A stretch of DNA of 64,000 nucleotides from Planctomycetota bacterium (lineage in GTDB: Bacteria > Planctomycetota > UBA8742 > UBA2392). This document shows positions 25,577 through 34,531 of this stretch, in pieces. A model generated the notes under the pieces. That model made no database searches. It was not told the DNA's origin and saw only the letters and a program-made list of their open reading frames with translations. Location of the stretch: positions 18,372 through 82,371 of the forward strand of contig JAGQRH010000020.1 in NCBI GenBank assembly GCA_020425605.1, read 5' to 3'. The first letter of the stretch is position 1; every line of letters begins with the position of its first letter. The position numbers were made by a program, and so were the translations under genes.

Positions 25577-27178
25577 TCAGCCCCCGATACGAACGCTGTG
25601 CATGCCCAGCAACGCGACTGAATTCAGGATTGTGAACAGGGTTTCAAACGGCTCATCCCGCGGCAGCGACAGGGCGAACACTTCGGGGTCGGCTTTTCGT
25701 CGCGTGGTCAACGAGGCCAGCGAGGACGAGTAGCGAGGACCAGTGATCTTGTTCTCTTCGCCGTCCAACAGGAACGTGACGTCGTAGTTGCCCTCGGCAA
25801 CCGAGCCTTCACGCTTGACCAGGACCGCCGCAATTGCGACTCCGGCCGGCAGGTCGTCCTTTGGTAGCGTCAGGTCGAGCAGGCGAAGGGTTGGCCCAAG
25901 CACGTCGTTGGTGATGACAAACAGCCGATGGACACCGACCGATTTCATCATCTCCAGCACGCCCAGGAATGACTCCCAACTGGCGTTGCGATCCATCGCG
26001 AGCACTACTTGCAGCTCGCTGAGGCCGCTGTCGAAGTCGATCTCGCCGGCATTGCGCTGGAAGGCCTGAAGTACGCCGAGGTCGTCGGCGTGCTGGGTCC
26101 ATTCCGGCTCATCACGCGAACGCGTGGAGAACGTCCCGTCTGTCATCGCACGAAGGCCAAGCATGGGCTTGTCGGAATCGACGATCGCAGCCGGCGGCAA
26201 GCCACGATCCGCGGCTGAGACGCGCCAGAAGTCGGACAGCGTCGGAACATCGATGTCCTTGGCAACGCCCAGCGTGTCATGGAACGCCGCCAGCTCACGG
26301 CGCTTCTCGACGCTGCCTGTCTCTTCGGGGATGTCGAGGCGAGGCCAGAACGGCTCGATTTCCGGGTATCCCAACGGCGCGCAGAGGTCCGCGAGCGAAG
26401 CGAAGTCGCCTACCGTGGCCGTATTGGCCAGGTCAAATTGCACGCGCTGGGCCCGCTTTGCCAGCTTGGGCAGGCCGCTCTTCAGTTTCGGCTTCCAGTC
26501 TGAATCCTGCCGGGCCTCGATCCGGTCGCCCTTGCCATCGAACCAGCCGAAGCGCACTACTTCACCTCGTTGGCTGAACCGTAACGTCGGCTCAGCTTCA
26601 GCCGGCGGCAGGTCGTACCACTCGTTGAATACCTGCGCGGTATCAACCTTGAGCGGTAGCAGTCGCAGCGCGTCGTCGCGGGCGTCGAGGCTCACCAGCC
26701 AGAGATTGCGCACGCGCAGGTCAACGAGCTCTTTGCACAACTTGAGTAACTGGACATACGGTGCGCGCTTGTCCGCGAACAGGATCAAGGCGGCGGAGCT
26801 GGCCCGCAGGTCGTCGTTCCAGTGGGATGTCGCGAGGCTCGACATGCTTGAGCTGAGCGAGATGAGTGTTGCGGGCTGGAACTCGCCTCTGGCCAACACG
26901 GAGAACGTTCCGTCCGCGTTGAGCCTCGTTGCAAGAACGCCGTCATCCTCGACGGTTGCCTTTACTGGAAAGACGTTTCCGTTGCGCTGCTCGGCGAGTT
27001 TCCAGTACTCGGTGAAGTCAGGATACTCGATGCCCTTGCCCAACTCGCCGGGCTCAAACACCACCAGCCGCGACTTCCGCGGCGGCGCAGGTGGCGGCTG
27101 TGTGGTGTTTTCGCCGCTGCCGCAGGCACCCAACAGCATCGCGAAGGCAGCAGCAAGCAGAATCGATGTGCGGGTCAC
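25577..27178 (-). CDS. Lipoprotein with two ExbD/TolR-like segments, function unknown
   Basis: 533 residues from a GTG that overlaps the previous stop (GTGA). An N-terminal signal ends in the lipobox LLGAC, so it is membrane-anchored outside the cytoplasm. Two stretches resemble the periplasmic fold of ExbD/TolR: LILFADKRAPYVQLLKLCKE with LVDLRVRNLWLVS, and VVLAMDRNASWESFLGVLE with MMKSVGVHRLFVIT. Both have strand, AD/MD, helix, then a Val-rich strand. This resemblance is my inference. It is the last gene of an operon with a DUF1844 protein and another lipoprotein. It has no Tol/Exb membrane helix. Confidence 0.75.
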   Translation of the reverse strand: MTRTSILLAAAFAMLLGACGSGENTTQPPPAPPRKSRLVVFEPGELGKGIEYPDFTEYWKLAEQRNGNVFPVKATVEDDGVLATRLNADGTFSVLARGEFQPATLISLSSSMSSLATSHWNDDLRASSAALILFADKRAPYVQLLKLCKELVDLRVRNLWLVSLDARDDALRLLPLKVDTAQVFNEWYDLPPAEAEPTLRFSQRGEVVRFGWFDGKGDRIEARQDSDWKPKLKSGLPKLAKRAQRVQFDLANTATVGDFASLADLCAPLGYPEIEPFWPRLDIPEETGSVEKRRELAAFHDTLGVAKDIDVPTLSDFWRVSAADRGLPPAAIVDSDKPMLGLRAMTDGTFSTRSRDEPEWTQHADDLGVLQAFQRNAGEIDFDSGLSELQVVLAMDRNASWESFLGVLEMMKSVGVHRLFVITNDVLGPTLRLLDLTLPKDDLPAGVAIAAVLVKREGSVAEGNYDVTFLLDGEENKITGPRYSSSLASLTTRRKADPEVFALSLPRDEPFETLFTILNSVALLGMHSVRIGG

Positions 27179-27546
27179 TTGCCCGGGCCTTCTGCCCCGC
27201 GCTGCGCCTGCACCCAGATCAGCTTCAACTCGCCGATCAGGTTCTCCAACGTTGCTTCTTCGTCGGAGTTCAGGTTGCCCTTGGTCTTTTCCTGCAGCAT
27301 CGCCAGCGTGTCTACTACATAGCGGGCCTGTTCGTAGTCGATGTCAGCTTCGCCGGTGAGCGGGTTGGCGATGGCGCCCATGAAAATCATCGCCTGCGTG
27401 GCAAGCGACGCGCAGTGGGTGATGAAGTCAGCCGGCGGCAAACCCCGCTGCTCAGGCTCTGACTCTTTGGCCAGCTTTTCCTTTTCCTGCGCCGCCTGCT
27501 CTTTCCAGTCGGAGTCGACGATGATCTTGGGCTTGTCTTCGCTCAT
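27175..27546 (-). CDS. DUF1844 family protein
   Basis: 123 residues. PPADFITHCASLATQAMIFMG, followed by the acidic and Gln-rich YEQARYVVDTLAMLQEKTKGNL and DEEATLENLIGELKLIWV, is the pattern of DUF1844, a family common in Planctomycetota, Acidobacteriota and Desulfobacterota with no known function. The N-terminal third is charged and probably flexible. It overlaps the upstream lipoprotein gene by 4 bases and the downstream one by 4, which implies co-translation of all three. Confidence 0.85.
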   Translation of the reverse strand: MSEDKPKIIVDSDWKEQAAQEKEKLAKESEPEQRGLPPADFITHCASLATQAMIFMGAIANPLTGEADIDYEQARYVVDTLAMLQEKTKGNLNSDEEATLENLIGELKLIWVQAQRGAEGPGK

Positions 27547-28181
27547 TTCTGGCCTTGTCTGCGTTCGAGTTCGTCGCGGTACATCTTCTGGCTCTTGCCT
27601 GAAGGGCTAACAGTGCCGCCCGTCTTCGAAGTGCCGTAGGCAGCCTCGAATCGACCAAGCAGAACTCCGACCTCGTAGTTGTCCGGACCCTCGTAGTACC
27701 AATCGGCTTCCAGCGGCCGCTTGATGTCACTGCGGCGTTCCAGACGCACTGCCACGCCGATCCGGGTCTGCTCCAGGTCTGCTTTCTTTTCGGCCTCGGT
27801 CTTCTTGCCGTCTTTCTCCTGCTGCTCGGCCCAGCGCTTGGCCTCGGCTTCGGTCAGCGGCTGGTACTCAAACGGTTTGCGCTCGGAGTACACAGTCGTG
27901 ATCTTGATGTAGGCCCGGCGGCGGAAGTCATTGCCCGCGTACGGGCTGCCGGTCTGGGCCATGTTCCATTCCGTGTCGACGTAGATTTCAGGCAGATCGT
28001 TTACGTAGTTCTCTTCCTTGTCGCGGATTTCGTAGCCTTCGTCGGACAGAATGCTCATCATCGCCGTGTAGGCCTGCTCACGGCTGACTGAGAACTCCTT
28101 GTACGTGTATTCCTTGTACTCGGCACAACCGGCAAGCATCGCCAACAGCAACGCCAGTGCGGGTATACGGAATCGTTTCAC
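27543..28181 (-). CDS. Lipoprotein, function unknown
   Basis: 212 residues with a signal peptide and lipobox LAGC (Cys19). The mature part begins EYKEYTYKEFSVSREQAYTAM and contains a long charged, Glu/Lys-rich stretch (EAEAKRWAEQQEKDGKK) between two beta-rich halves. The C-terminus is basic and Ser/Gly-rich. No family recognised. It is the first gene of a three-gene operon and sits divergently from mqnE across a 140-base spacer that should contain both promoters. Confidence 0.8.
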   Translation of the reverse strand: MKRFRIPALALLLAMLAGCAEYKEYTYKEFSVSREQAYTAMMSILSDEGYEIRDKEENYVNDLPEIYVDTEWNMAQTGSPYAGNDFRRRAYIKITTVYSERKPFEYQPLTEAEAKRWAEQQEKDGKKTEAEKKADLEQTRIGVAVRLERRSDIKRPLEADWYYEGPDNYEVGVLLGRFEAAYGTSKTGGTVSPSGKSQKMYRDELERRQGQK

Positions 28182-28321
28182 TGCAAGGCCCTCATTCGGG
28201 GTGAATCGGGGACTGTAACACTGTATACGCCCAACAACCCTTCAACAACCGTGCGGGGGCTTTGGAACGGGCATTTGGACTGCTACACTTCGGGGACGGG
28301 GTAAAGGAGAGTACCTCCAGC

Positions 28322-29422
28322 ATGAACCCACTGTTCGCGAACAGTGACATCGCAGACATAGTCGGGAAAGTCGAGGCCGAACAGCGCCTGACGGCCGAAG
28401 ATGCCCTGCGGCTGTTCCGCACCCCGGACATTGCCGCACTTGGCTATGCGGCAAACCTCGTGCGCGAGCGCCTGCACGGCGACACCACGACTTACATCGT
28501 CAATCGCTACCTGCACTACAGCAACGTCTGTTGGGACACCTGCAAGTTCTGCAGCTTCTACCGCAAGCCCGGTGAGCCCGGCAGCTTCACCAAGCCGGTC
28601 GAGCAGATCGTTGATTGGGCAAAGCAGTTCCAGGGCCAGGGCGTGCAGGAGCTGCACATTGTCGGCGGTCTGCACCCGGCCCTCAAATACGACTACTACC
28701 TGCAGATGTTGCGGGGGCTGAAGGAAGTCCTGCCCGACACTGCGCTCAAGGGTTTCACCAGCGTCGAGATCGACTGGTTCTCAAGAATAAGCCGCAAGGA
28801 CGCCCGAACCGTGATGCGTGAGATGCACGAGGCCGGTCTGGATTCACTGACCGGCGGCGGGGCGGAGATTTTCGCTGAGCATGTGCGCAAGCAGATCTGC
28901 CCCAACAAGATCGGCGCCGATCGCTACTTCGAAATCCACGGCATCGCACATGAGATGGGCCTGAAGACCCAGGTCACGATGCTGTACGGCCACGTCGAGT
29001 CCATCGAGGACCGCGTCGACCACCTGATGCGCGTGCGGGATTTCAATGAGCGCACCGGTGGCTTCCAGGTATTCATCCCGCTGGCCTATCACCCGGAAAA
29101 CAATGCGCTCAGGGCGCGACGTGCCACCGGTATGGATGACCTGAGGGTCTATGCCATCTCTCGGCTGGTGCTCGACAACGTGCCGCACATCAAGTGCTAC
29201 TGGATCAGCGCCGGGCTGAAGCTGAGCCAGGTTTCGCTGGGCTACGGCGTCGATGACCTTGACGGCATCGTCTACGAGCACGAGAGAATCTTCCACGACG
29301 CCGGCAGCGGCACCCCGCAGAAACTTGGCGAAGAAGACGTCCGAAAACTGATCCGAGATGCCGGCCGTGTACCGTGCCGGCGCGATTCGCGCTACCAATT
29401 GCTTGAGGAAGTGACGGCCTGA
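28322..29422 (+). CDS. mqnE: Aminofutalosine synthase MqnE (radical SAM)
   Basis: 366 residues from the ATG at 28322, chosen because AAAGGAGA lies 11 bases ahead; an upstream in-frame start would lack this. MqnE adds the adenosyl radical to 3-(1-carboxyvinyloxy)benzoate to give aminofutalosine in the futalosine route to menaquinone. The radical SAM cluster motif is CWDTCKFC (CX3CX2C). HIVGGLHPALKYDYYL, GFTSVEIDWFSRIS, SLTGGGAEIFAEHVRKQICP, MLYGHVES and FIPLAYHPENNA are family signatures that separate it from MqnC. No other mqn gene is in the window. Confidence 0.94.
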   Translation: MNPLFANSDIADIVGKVEAEQRLTAEDALRLFRTPDIAALGYAANLVRERLHGDTTTYIVNRYLHYSNVCWDTCKFCSFYRKPGEPGSFTKPVEQIVDWAKQFQGQGVQELHIVGGLHPALKYDYYLQMLRGLKEVLPDTALKGFTSVEIDWFSRISRKDARTVMREMHEAGLDSLTGGGAEIFAEHVRKQICPNKIGADRYFEIHGIAHEMGLKTQVTMLYGHVESIEDRVDHLMRVRDFNERTGGFQVFIPLAYHPENNALRARRATGMDDLRVYAISRLVLDNVPHIKCYWISAGLKLSQVSLGYGVDDLDGIVYEHERIFHDAGSGTPQKLGEEDVRKLIRDAGRVPCRRDSRYQLLEEVTA

Positions 29423-29446
29423 ACGTCCGGGGCCCCGGAGACTTAG

Positions 29447-31501
29447 ATGACACGACTGATCGCGATACTGCTGCTTCTGCTTCTTGCCGTACCTGCATTC
29501 GCACAGACGCCTGCGAAGGATGACAAGAAGGACGAAAAGGCAGAGGCCGTCGACCTCGGCATACCGGCTGACTTTGCTGCGTACCTGAAGAAGCGCTTCC
29601 CGCAGCTGGACCCAGGCGGCGAGCACGACCTGTTCAATCTTAAGGACTACAAGGACGCTGACAAGCGGCACAACTACACCGTCGCCATGACTCAGCTGCT
29701 GATTTCATACATGTCTGAGCTGGGTCTCGGCTCGACCATCGCCAAGCAGTTCGATCAGTACGCCCGCGGCAAAGAGGGCAACCAGGTTACGTTCAAGGTG
29801 CTGTACGCGGTGGTGCTGATGTACTACCCGCCCGGGCAGCCCAATACCACCGAGGCCGAGAAGCTGCTGCGCGAAGCGACCGAGGCCGCACCCAACTATG
29901 CCTACCCGTGGTTCCTGCTGGCGAACTTTGAGTTCGCACGATTCCAGCAGATCGAGGGGGCAAGCCCGCGCCCGGTGCTGCAGGCACTCGAGAAGGCCCT
30001 GACAATCCGCCCGGACTTCCTGCGCGCCGTGCTGCTGAAGTCCCAGGTCTACCTCGGCGCCAACCCGCCGCGGGCGGCAGACGTGCGCGAGATGGTCGAG
30101 CCGTTTGTTTCCACCAAGATTCCCGCCGCCGGCGACGACTTTGAAGACACGCTGCGCCTCTACGCCGCTTGCCACAAGGTCGACGAGTTGATCGCCTTGG
30201 TCAAGAAGCTGGTGGACAGCGGCAAGCTGAGCAATGAGCAGAAGATCCGCGCCTATCAGGTCCAGACCGGCCTGCGACTGCAGTCAGATGGATTTGACGA
30301 GGCAATCGACGACCTGAACAGGATGCTGGCGTGGATCAAGCCCGAGGACAATCCGGATGCAGCCCTGCTGGCCCACAAGCGCCTCGCGCTCTGCTGGGGG
30401 ACGAAGGCAATGAATCTTCGCACCCAGGACAAGTCACTGGCCGATCCGCAGAACAAGAAAGACTTTGACGCTTATCTGGCCGCGGCCGAAGACGAGCATC
30501 AGATTTGTGCGGACATTGAGACCAAGTATCTGCCGATGACGCTTCACGGGCTGGAAGCGCGTCAGTACGTAGAGTTCATCTATCGCGCCAAGGGCGACCC
30601 GGAGGCGGCGCGCGACTGGCTCAAGAAGTATCTCGAGACGACGGACCTGACGGCGTCGCAGCGCAACGTCCTTGAGAATCTGCTGAAGCTGCTCGAGATC
30701 GAACTGAACCCGACCGAAGACGGTCTGATCGACCTGTATGAGAGCTACGTGTCGCAGGACGACATGGAGAAGCTCGGTGCCTCGCTTGCGATGGCGCAGG
30801 AGAACATCAAGCTCAAGGGCCGCCCGCGCTTCCGCATGGAGCGCTCACTGAATTTCTTCGTCAGCCAGCTGGACAACCGTATTCGACAGATTTCCGGCAT
30901 TGCGGCCTTCCTGGTTGCCGACACTGCGCTGAACTATGTGAAGGATAAGGCCATTGCGGCCGACGAAGCTCGCCAAAATGACGAGACAGCGAAGAAGAAC
31001 GCCGAAGAGGCAGCCAAGGAAGGCGGAGACAAGGCCAAGGCCGCGGAGGAGGTTGCCAATAAGACTGCCGAGAAGTTGAAGGCGGCAAATGAGGCGCTGA
31101 AGGTCGCGAAACAGGCCCTGAGAGACGCGGCGGCTGCGCTCGCCACACGACTTGAGAAGGAAACGGAGCTCAAGTCCGACGCGCAGGCAGAGCTGCAGGA
31201 GAACCTGAGCAAGGCCATCATCCTGATCGGCGACCGTGCCGCGCAGGAACGCGCCGCGCGCCACGAGGCCAAGCTGATCCTGGCAGCCAAGTCGGACAAC
31301 TCGATCCGATCGCTGATGAAGGTGATTGCAGCGGTCTGGAGCGACAAGGACTTTGTCGATGGCATGAAGAACAAGCCGCCGAAGATCTCCAAGACAGACC
31401 TGTTCTCGCCTGACAAGACGGCCGCGTGGCTTGAGAAGCTGGCTGACGCGCTCAAGCTGGATGTCGCGGACGAAGAAGCAGCAGATGCCAAGCAGGACTA
31501 A
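29447..31501 (+). CDS. Secreted helical-repeat protein, function unknown
   Basis: 684 residues with a signal peptide cleaved near residue 19 (VPAFAQ). The middle (~100-470) is helical with spaced Ala/Gly/Tyr positions like degenerate TPR units (YPWFLLANFEFARF, LRLYAACHKVDEL). Residues ~510-620 are a very Ala/Lys/Glu-rich region (KKNAEEAAKEGG, ALRDAAAALATRLEKE) that should form a coiled coil. No enzyme motif is visible. It follows mqnE by 24 bases and is closed by a clear terminator, but a functional link to menaquinone is not implied. Confidence 0.78.
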   Translation: MTRLIAILLLLLLAVPAFAQTPAKDDKKDEKAEAVDLGIPADFAAYLKKRFPQLDPGGEHDLFNLKDYKDADKRHNYTVAMTQLLISYMSELGLGSTIAKQFDQYARGKEGNQVTFKVLYAVVLMYYPPGQPNTTEAEKLLREATEAAPNYAYPWFLLANFEFARFQQIEGASPRPVLQALEKALTIRPDFLRAVLLKSQVYLGANPPRAADVREMVEPFVSTKIPAAGDDFEDTLRLYAACHKVDELIALVKKLVDSGKLSNEQKIRAYQVQTGLRLQSDGFDEAIDDLNRMLAWIKPEDNPDAALLAHKRLALCWGTKAMNLRTQDKSLADPQNKKDFDAYLAAAEDEHQICADIETKYLPMTLHGLEARQYVEFIYRAKGDPEAARDWLKKYLETTDLTASQRNVLENLLKLLEIELNPTEDGLIDLYESYVSQDDMEKLGASLAMAQENIKLKGRPRFRMERSLNFFVSQLDNRIRQISGIAAFLVADTALNYVKDKAIAADEARQNDETAKKNAEEAAKEGGDKAKAAEEVANKTAEKLKAANEALKVAKQALRDAAAALATRLEKETELKSDAQAELQENLSKAIILIGDRAAQERAARHEAKLILAAKSDNSIRSLMKVIAAVWSDKDFVDGMKNKPPKISKTDLFSPDKTAAWLEKLADALKLDVADEEAADAKQD

Positions 31502-31520
31502 TTGTGGCGGAGTGGACCGG

Positions 31521-31547
31521 GCCCGCTGCTTCGGCAGCGGGCCTTTT
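31521..31547 (+). terminator. Rho-independent terminator after the 29447 gene
   Basis: GCCCGCTGC and GCAGCGGGC form a perfect 9-base-pair stem closed by a TTCG tetraloop, followed by CTTTT. It lies 20 bases after the stop at 31501 and reaches the stop of the convergent Nudix gene. Confidence 0.9.
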
Positions 31548-31969
31548 CAATGGCTGGTCAGGTATGCATCGGCGGCGCGCAGGACTTCGCGCATCTGGTC
31601 AAAGGTGATCGCCTCAAGGGCGTCTTCGAGTGTGAACCAGTCGGCTTCGCTGTGCTCGCTGCTGCATTCCACATCGGTGGTGGCCGAAGTTCCCAGCAGA
31701 TACGTGACCTTCTTGTGGTAGGAGCCGCGCTTTCGACTGTCCACGTCGTATTCGATGACCTGCTCGAAGCCGTCCACCACCTGCACATCGGTGATGCCGG
31801 TTTCTTCTGCGGTCTCGCGCAGTGCCGTCTGAAGAGTGTCTTCGCCCTCGTCCGTATGGCCCTTGGGCGGCAACCAGTCACCAGTTCGTGCGCTTCGCAG
31901 CAACAGGTAGCGCGGGCTGCCGGATGACAAGTTCGCGAGGATGAACCCCGCCGCGGTGCGCTCGTTCAT
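31547..31969 (-). CDS. Nudix hydrolase (Ap4A hydrolase-like)
   Basis: 140 residues, a single Nudix fold. The Nudix box GHTDEGEDTLQTALRETAEETGI begins at residue ~37 and fits GX5EX7REUXEEXGU, so the metal-binding Glu residues are in place. The start AAGFILANLSSGSPRYLLLR and WLPPKGH resemble bacterial/animal Ap4A (asymmetrical) hydrolases. It could clear dinucleoside polyphosphates, though Nudix substrates are hard to assign. Its ATG overlaps the upstream gene by 4 bases. Confidence 0.88.
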   Translation of the reverse strand: MNERTAAGFILANLSSGSPRYLLLRSARTGDWLPPKGHTDEGEDTLQTALRETAEETGITDVQVVDGFEQVIEYDVDSRKRGSYHKKVTYLLGTSATTDVECSSEHSEADWFTLEDALEAITFDQMREVLRAADAYLTSH

Positions 31970-32916
31970 GGTTCTTCGTCGATCTTCCAGTTGTCGCCCA
32001 CTTTGACGACCCTGACGCTGATGGTTCGCTGGTCGGCCTCGCCGGTCTGCTGCAGCTTGAGTTTCACCCGCACAACTGCACGCGCGGCGTCAGATGCGTC
32101 GATCGTCGAATCGACGACTTCCCATGCCATGAGCCGCTCGCGTGTACCTGCAAGGCTGGCTTTCAGCTCGTCAGTCTTTGCGGCAGCAATGCGGCGCGTC
32201 GTATGGCAGTCGAGCAGTGCGGTCGCGTCGCCCTTCTCGATCGCTCGCCAGGCCGTTTCGACGACGGACTTTGGCGTCGCGTATGGCGAGTCACCGGCGC
32301 CCTCCTCAGCCAGCTCCGCGCGCATGCGGGAGATATCTTCCTGCAGGGCCTGCTCAAAGGCCTCGAGTCGGCGGCGTTGCTTGATGACTTCGTCGAGCTG
32401 CTTCTCCGCGTTTTCCAGGCGCTCAGCGAGGCTCGCTGCAGGAAGCTCGGCCTCGATCTGCGGGATCGAGTACCAGCGCCAGTGGCTGCCGTCTTCGGCA
32501 AGCGTCATCAGCACGCGGAACTTCTCTTCCGTGCCGGCCGACCCGGTCATGCTGATGAGCAGTTCTGCCTTGCCGCTTTCCCGGTCTGCTTTCGGCTCTT
32601 CCAGCACGCGGACCTTGCGCTTGCGCCAGGAGTCGCGGAATTCGGCGCTGCGGAACAGGTCCAGCCAGTCACGCTTCATGTCCGCGCGTTCGCTCTCACC
32701 GTACGTCTTGCCGTCTGACTTCTCGCGCTCGCCCAGCCAAGTCTCGAAGTCGAAATAGCTTTCGAATGCGGCCGCGCGATCGGCCTCGGTCATGTCCTCA
32801 CGCATGACGACATCGACGAACTTCTCAAAGGACTCTCGCGGAGTGAGCTGCTTGTCGTCGGCCAGAACGGTACAGACAAGTAGCATCAGGACCGCGGCGA
32901 TTGAGAGTGTGCGCAT
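31966..32916 (-). CDS. Secreted protein with a C-terminal NTF2-like region, function unknown
   Basis: 316 residues with a signal peptide (VLMLLVCTVLADD). The N-terminal ~130 residues (SFEKFVDVVMREDMTEADRA) resemble the helical front of MlaC-like substrate-binding proteins, and a coiled coil follows at ~150-195 (LAERLENAEKQLDEVIKQRR). The last ~100 residues (VVETAWRAIEKGDATALLDC, VRVVKVGDNWKIDEE) match the usual layout of NTF2/DUF4878-like domains. Both domain guesses are moderate. It is co-transcribed with the Nudix gene and divergent from the YbjQ-type gene. Confidence 0.7.
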   Translation of the reverse strand: MRTLSIAAVLMLLVCTVLADDKQLTPRESFEKFVDVVMREDMTEADRAAAFESYFDFETWLGEREKSDGKTYGESERADMKRDWLDLFRSAEFRDSWRKRKVRVLEEPKADRESGKAELLISMTGSAGTEEKFRVLMTLAEDGSHWRWYSIPQIEAELPAASLAERLENAEKQLDEVIKQRRRLEAFEQALQEDISRMRAELAEEGAGDSPYATPKSVVETAWRAIEKGDATALLDCHTTRRIAAAKTDELKASLAGTRERLMAWEVVDSTIDASDAARAVVRVKLKLQQTGEADQRTISVRVVKVGDNWKIDEEP

Positions 32917-32980
32917 GACCCGCCTTTGACCGGGGTTTCAGGGCGTGATAGCTTGATATCAGGCTTTGACAGGTCAAGCC

Positions 32981-33313
32981 ATGTTGATGACAACAACCGC
33001 CAATCTTGAGGGACAGGTCATCCTGAAGTACCTCGGGCTGGTCGCCGGGCAAGCTGCAATCGCGCCGATTGAGCTGCGCGACTTCGCCAACTTCATACGG
33101 CGCGAAGGCGGCGGGCGTCACCCTGAATTCGAGCAGCTCGTTCTCGAGACACGCCATGCTGCGCTGATGAGCCTGGAAGGCCAGGCCAAGGAACTCGGCG
33201 CCAACGCCATCATCGGCGTAAGCTTCGACTTCGCCAGCCTCGCCAGCGACAACCTCGTGCTCATCACCGTAAGCGGCACGGCCGTCCAGGCCGAAGACAA
33301 ACGCAACTTGTAG
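32981..33313 (+). CDS. YbjQ / UPF0145 family protein
   Basis: 110 residues from the ATG at 32981 (a TTG at 32966 would add five). MTTTANLEGQVILKYLGLVAG, the Arg/Gly turn EGGGRHPEFE, and LEGQAKELGANAIIGVSFDF followed by VSGTAVQ match UPF0145, a small beta/alpha protein that forms pentamers in crystals. Its function is unknown. The typical FRDI segment is present as LRDFANFIRREG. A palindromic repeat begins two bases after its stop. Confidence 0.85.
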   Translation: MLMTTTANLEGQVILKYLGLVAGQAAIAPIELRDFANFIRREGGGRHPEFEQLVLETRHAALMSLEGQAKELGANAIIGVSFDFASLASDNLVLITVSGTAVQAEDKRNL

Positions 33314-33314
33314 A

Positions 33315-33398
33315 AACGGCAATCTCGCACCGAGACCACAGGGGGCACGGAGATCTGCTTTTCTCTAATGCCTTGTGGTCTCTGTGCGGAATGCCGTT
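33315..33398. repeat. Palindromic intergenic repeat
   Basis: An imperfect 84-base inverted repeat fills most of the spacer before miaA. Outer arms are AACGGCA (33315-33321) and TGCCGTT (33392-33398). Inner arms are GCACCGAGACCACA (33327-33340) and TGTGGTCTCTGTGC (33374-33387), with one mismatch. The centre reads AGATCTGCTTTTCTCTAATG. The wording, together with CTTTGTGGCTTCGTGCCTTC just after, is like the CACAGAGG-type dispersed repeats seen in several phyla; other copies are not in this window. Confidence 0.6.
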
Positions 33399-33444
33399 GC
33401 AGTTCTTTGTGGCTTCGTGCCTTCGTGTGGGCTAATCCGTAGCC

Positions 33445-34425
33445 ATGGAACTCGACCACCTACACGGCTTCAACCCGCATGCGAAGTTTCCGGTGCTGGT
33501 TGTGCTTGGCCCCACGGCCAGCGGCAAGTCGCGGTTGGCCGTGCACGTGGCCGAGCGCGTGGGCGGCGAGATACTGAGCGTTGATGCCCTGAAGGTGTAC
33601 AAGGGCATGGATGTCGGCACCGCCAAGCCCACGGCCGATGAGCTCGCCCGCGTCCCCCACCATGGGGTCGACCTTGTGCCGCCGAGCGAGATCTTCAGCG
33701 TTTCCGAGTACCTGGACTACGCCGAGGCAAAGCTGGCCGAAATCGTGAAGCGCAGGCGCGTGCCGGTGCTGGATGCGACGGCCCCCTACTACCTCAAGGC
33801 GCTCGTCTACGGCATGGACCGCGGGCCTGAGCCGCAGCGCGAGTTCCGCGAAAAGATGGAAGCCCGGCCGACGCTGGAGCTGCACGCCGAGCTGATGAGG
33901 AAAGACCCGGCCTCGGCCAATCGTATCGGTCCGACCGACATGAAGCGTCTGGTGCGCGCGCTTGAGATCATCGAGTTCGGCGACAAGCTGCCCAGCGAAG
34001 TCGAGCAGTGGGGCGAGCCGCGCGGAAACTATCGCTGGATGTTCACCGGCGTCCGCTGGCCGCGCGAGCAACTGTATGCGCGGGTGAAGGCCCGCGCCGA
34101 GAAGATGTTCGAGGACGGCTGGCTGGACGAGGTCAAACGCATACTCGACGAGGGCGGTTTCTCACAGACGGCCGGCAAAGCGCACGGCTACCGGCGTTTG
34201 CAGCAGTACATCAGCGGCGAGCTGGACTGGGACGAGTGCGTGCGGCTGACGATCAAGGACGTGAAAACCTTCGCCCGCAAAAGCATGACATTCTTCAAGA
34301 CCTTCCCGAAGGTGCAGTGGCTGGACGTCACCAGCGAAGAAGAGATCGACCGCGCGGCCGCCTACCTCAGCCACGAAATCAAGGACATGCTCAAGCAGTG
34401 CGGCATCGGCGCCGACGAAATCTGA
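33445..34425 (+). CDS. miaA: tRNA dimethylallyltransferase MiaA (divergent)
   Basis: 326 residues. MiaA adds an isopentenyl group to A37 of tRNAs reading UNN codons. The P-loop LGPTASGKSRLA, YKGMDVGTAKPT, VPHHGVDLV, KRLVRALEI and GYRRLQQYISGE are family motifs. Two usually strict motifs are altered: SADSxQVYKG reads SVDALKVYKG, and VGGTGLYLKAL reads LDATAPYYLKAL, keeping the Thr. RKSMTFFKTFPKVQWLD stands where RQxTWFR is common. It is therefore called divergent rather than inactive. The Asp of the first motif remains. Confidence 0.87.
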   Translation: MELDHLHGFNPHAKFPVLVVLGPTASGKSRLAVHVAERVGGEILSVDALKVYKGMDVGTAKPTADELARVPHHGVDLVPPSEIFSVSEYLDYAEAKLAEIVKRRRVPVLDATAPYYLKALVYGMDRGPEPQREFREKMEARPTLELHAELMRKDPASANRIGPTDMKRLVRALEIIEFGDKLPSEVEQWGEPRGNYRWMFTGVRWPREQLYARVKARAEKMFEDGWLDEVKRILDEGGFSQTAGKAHGYRRLQQYISGELDWDECVRLTIKDVKTFARKSMTFFKTFPKVQWLDVTSEEEIDRAAAYLSHEIKDMLKQCGIGADEI

Positions 34426-34531
34426 CGACCAACGAGTGTGTCATCAATCTTAACCAAAGCTTGGCACCGGCCAGCGCAGCGTCTTAACGCTACCGGGGTA
34501 CTTGTCTTCTGTGGAGTCACGGAGACAGACC

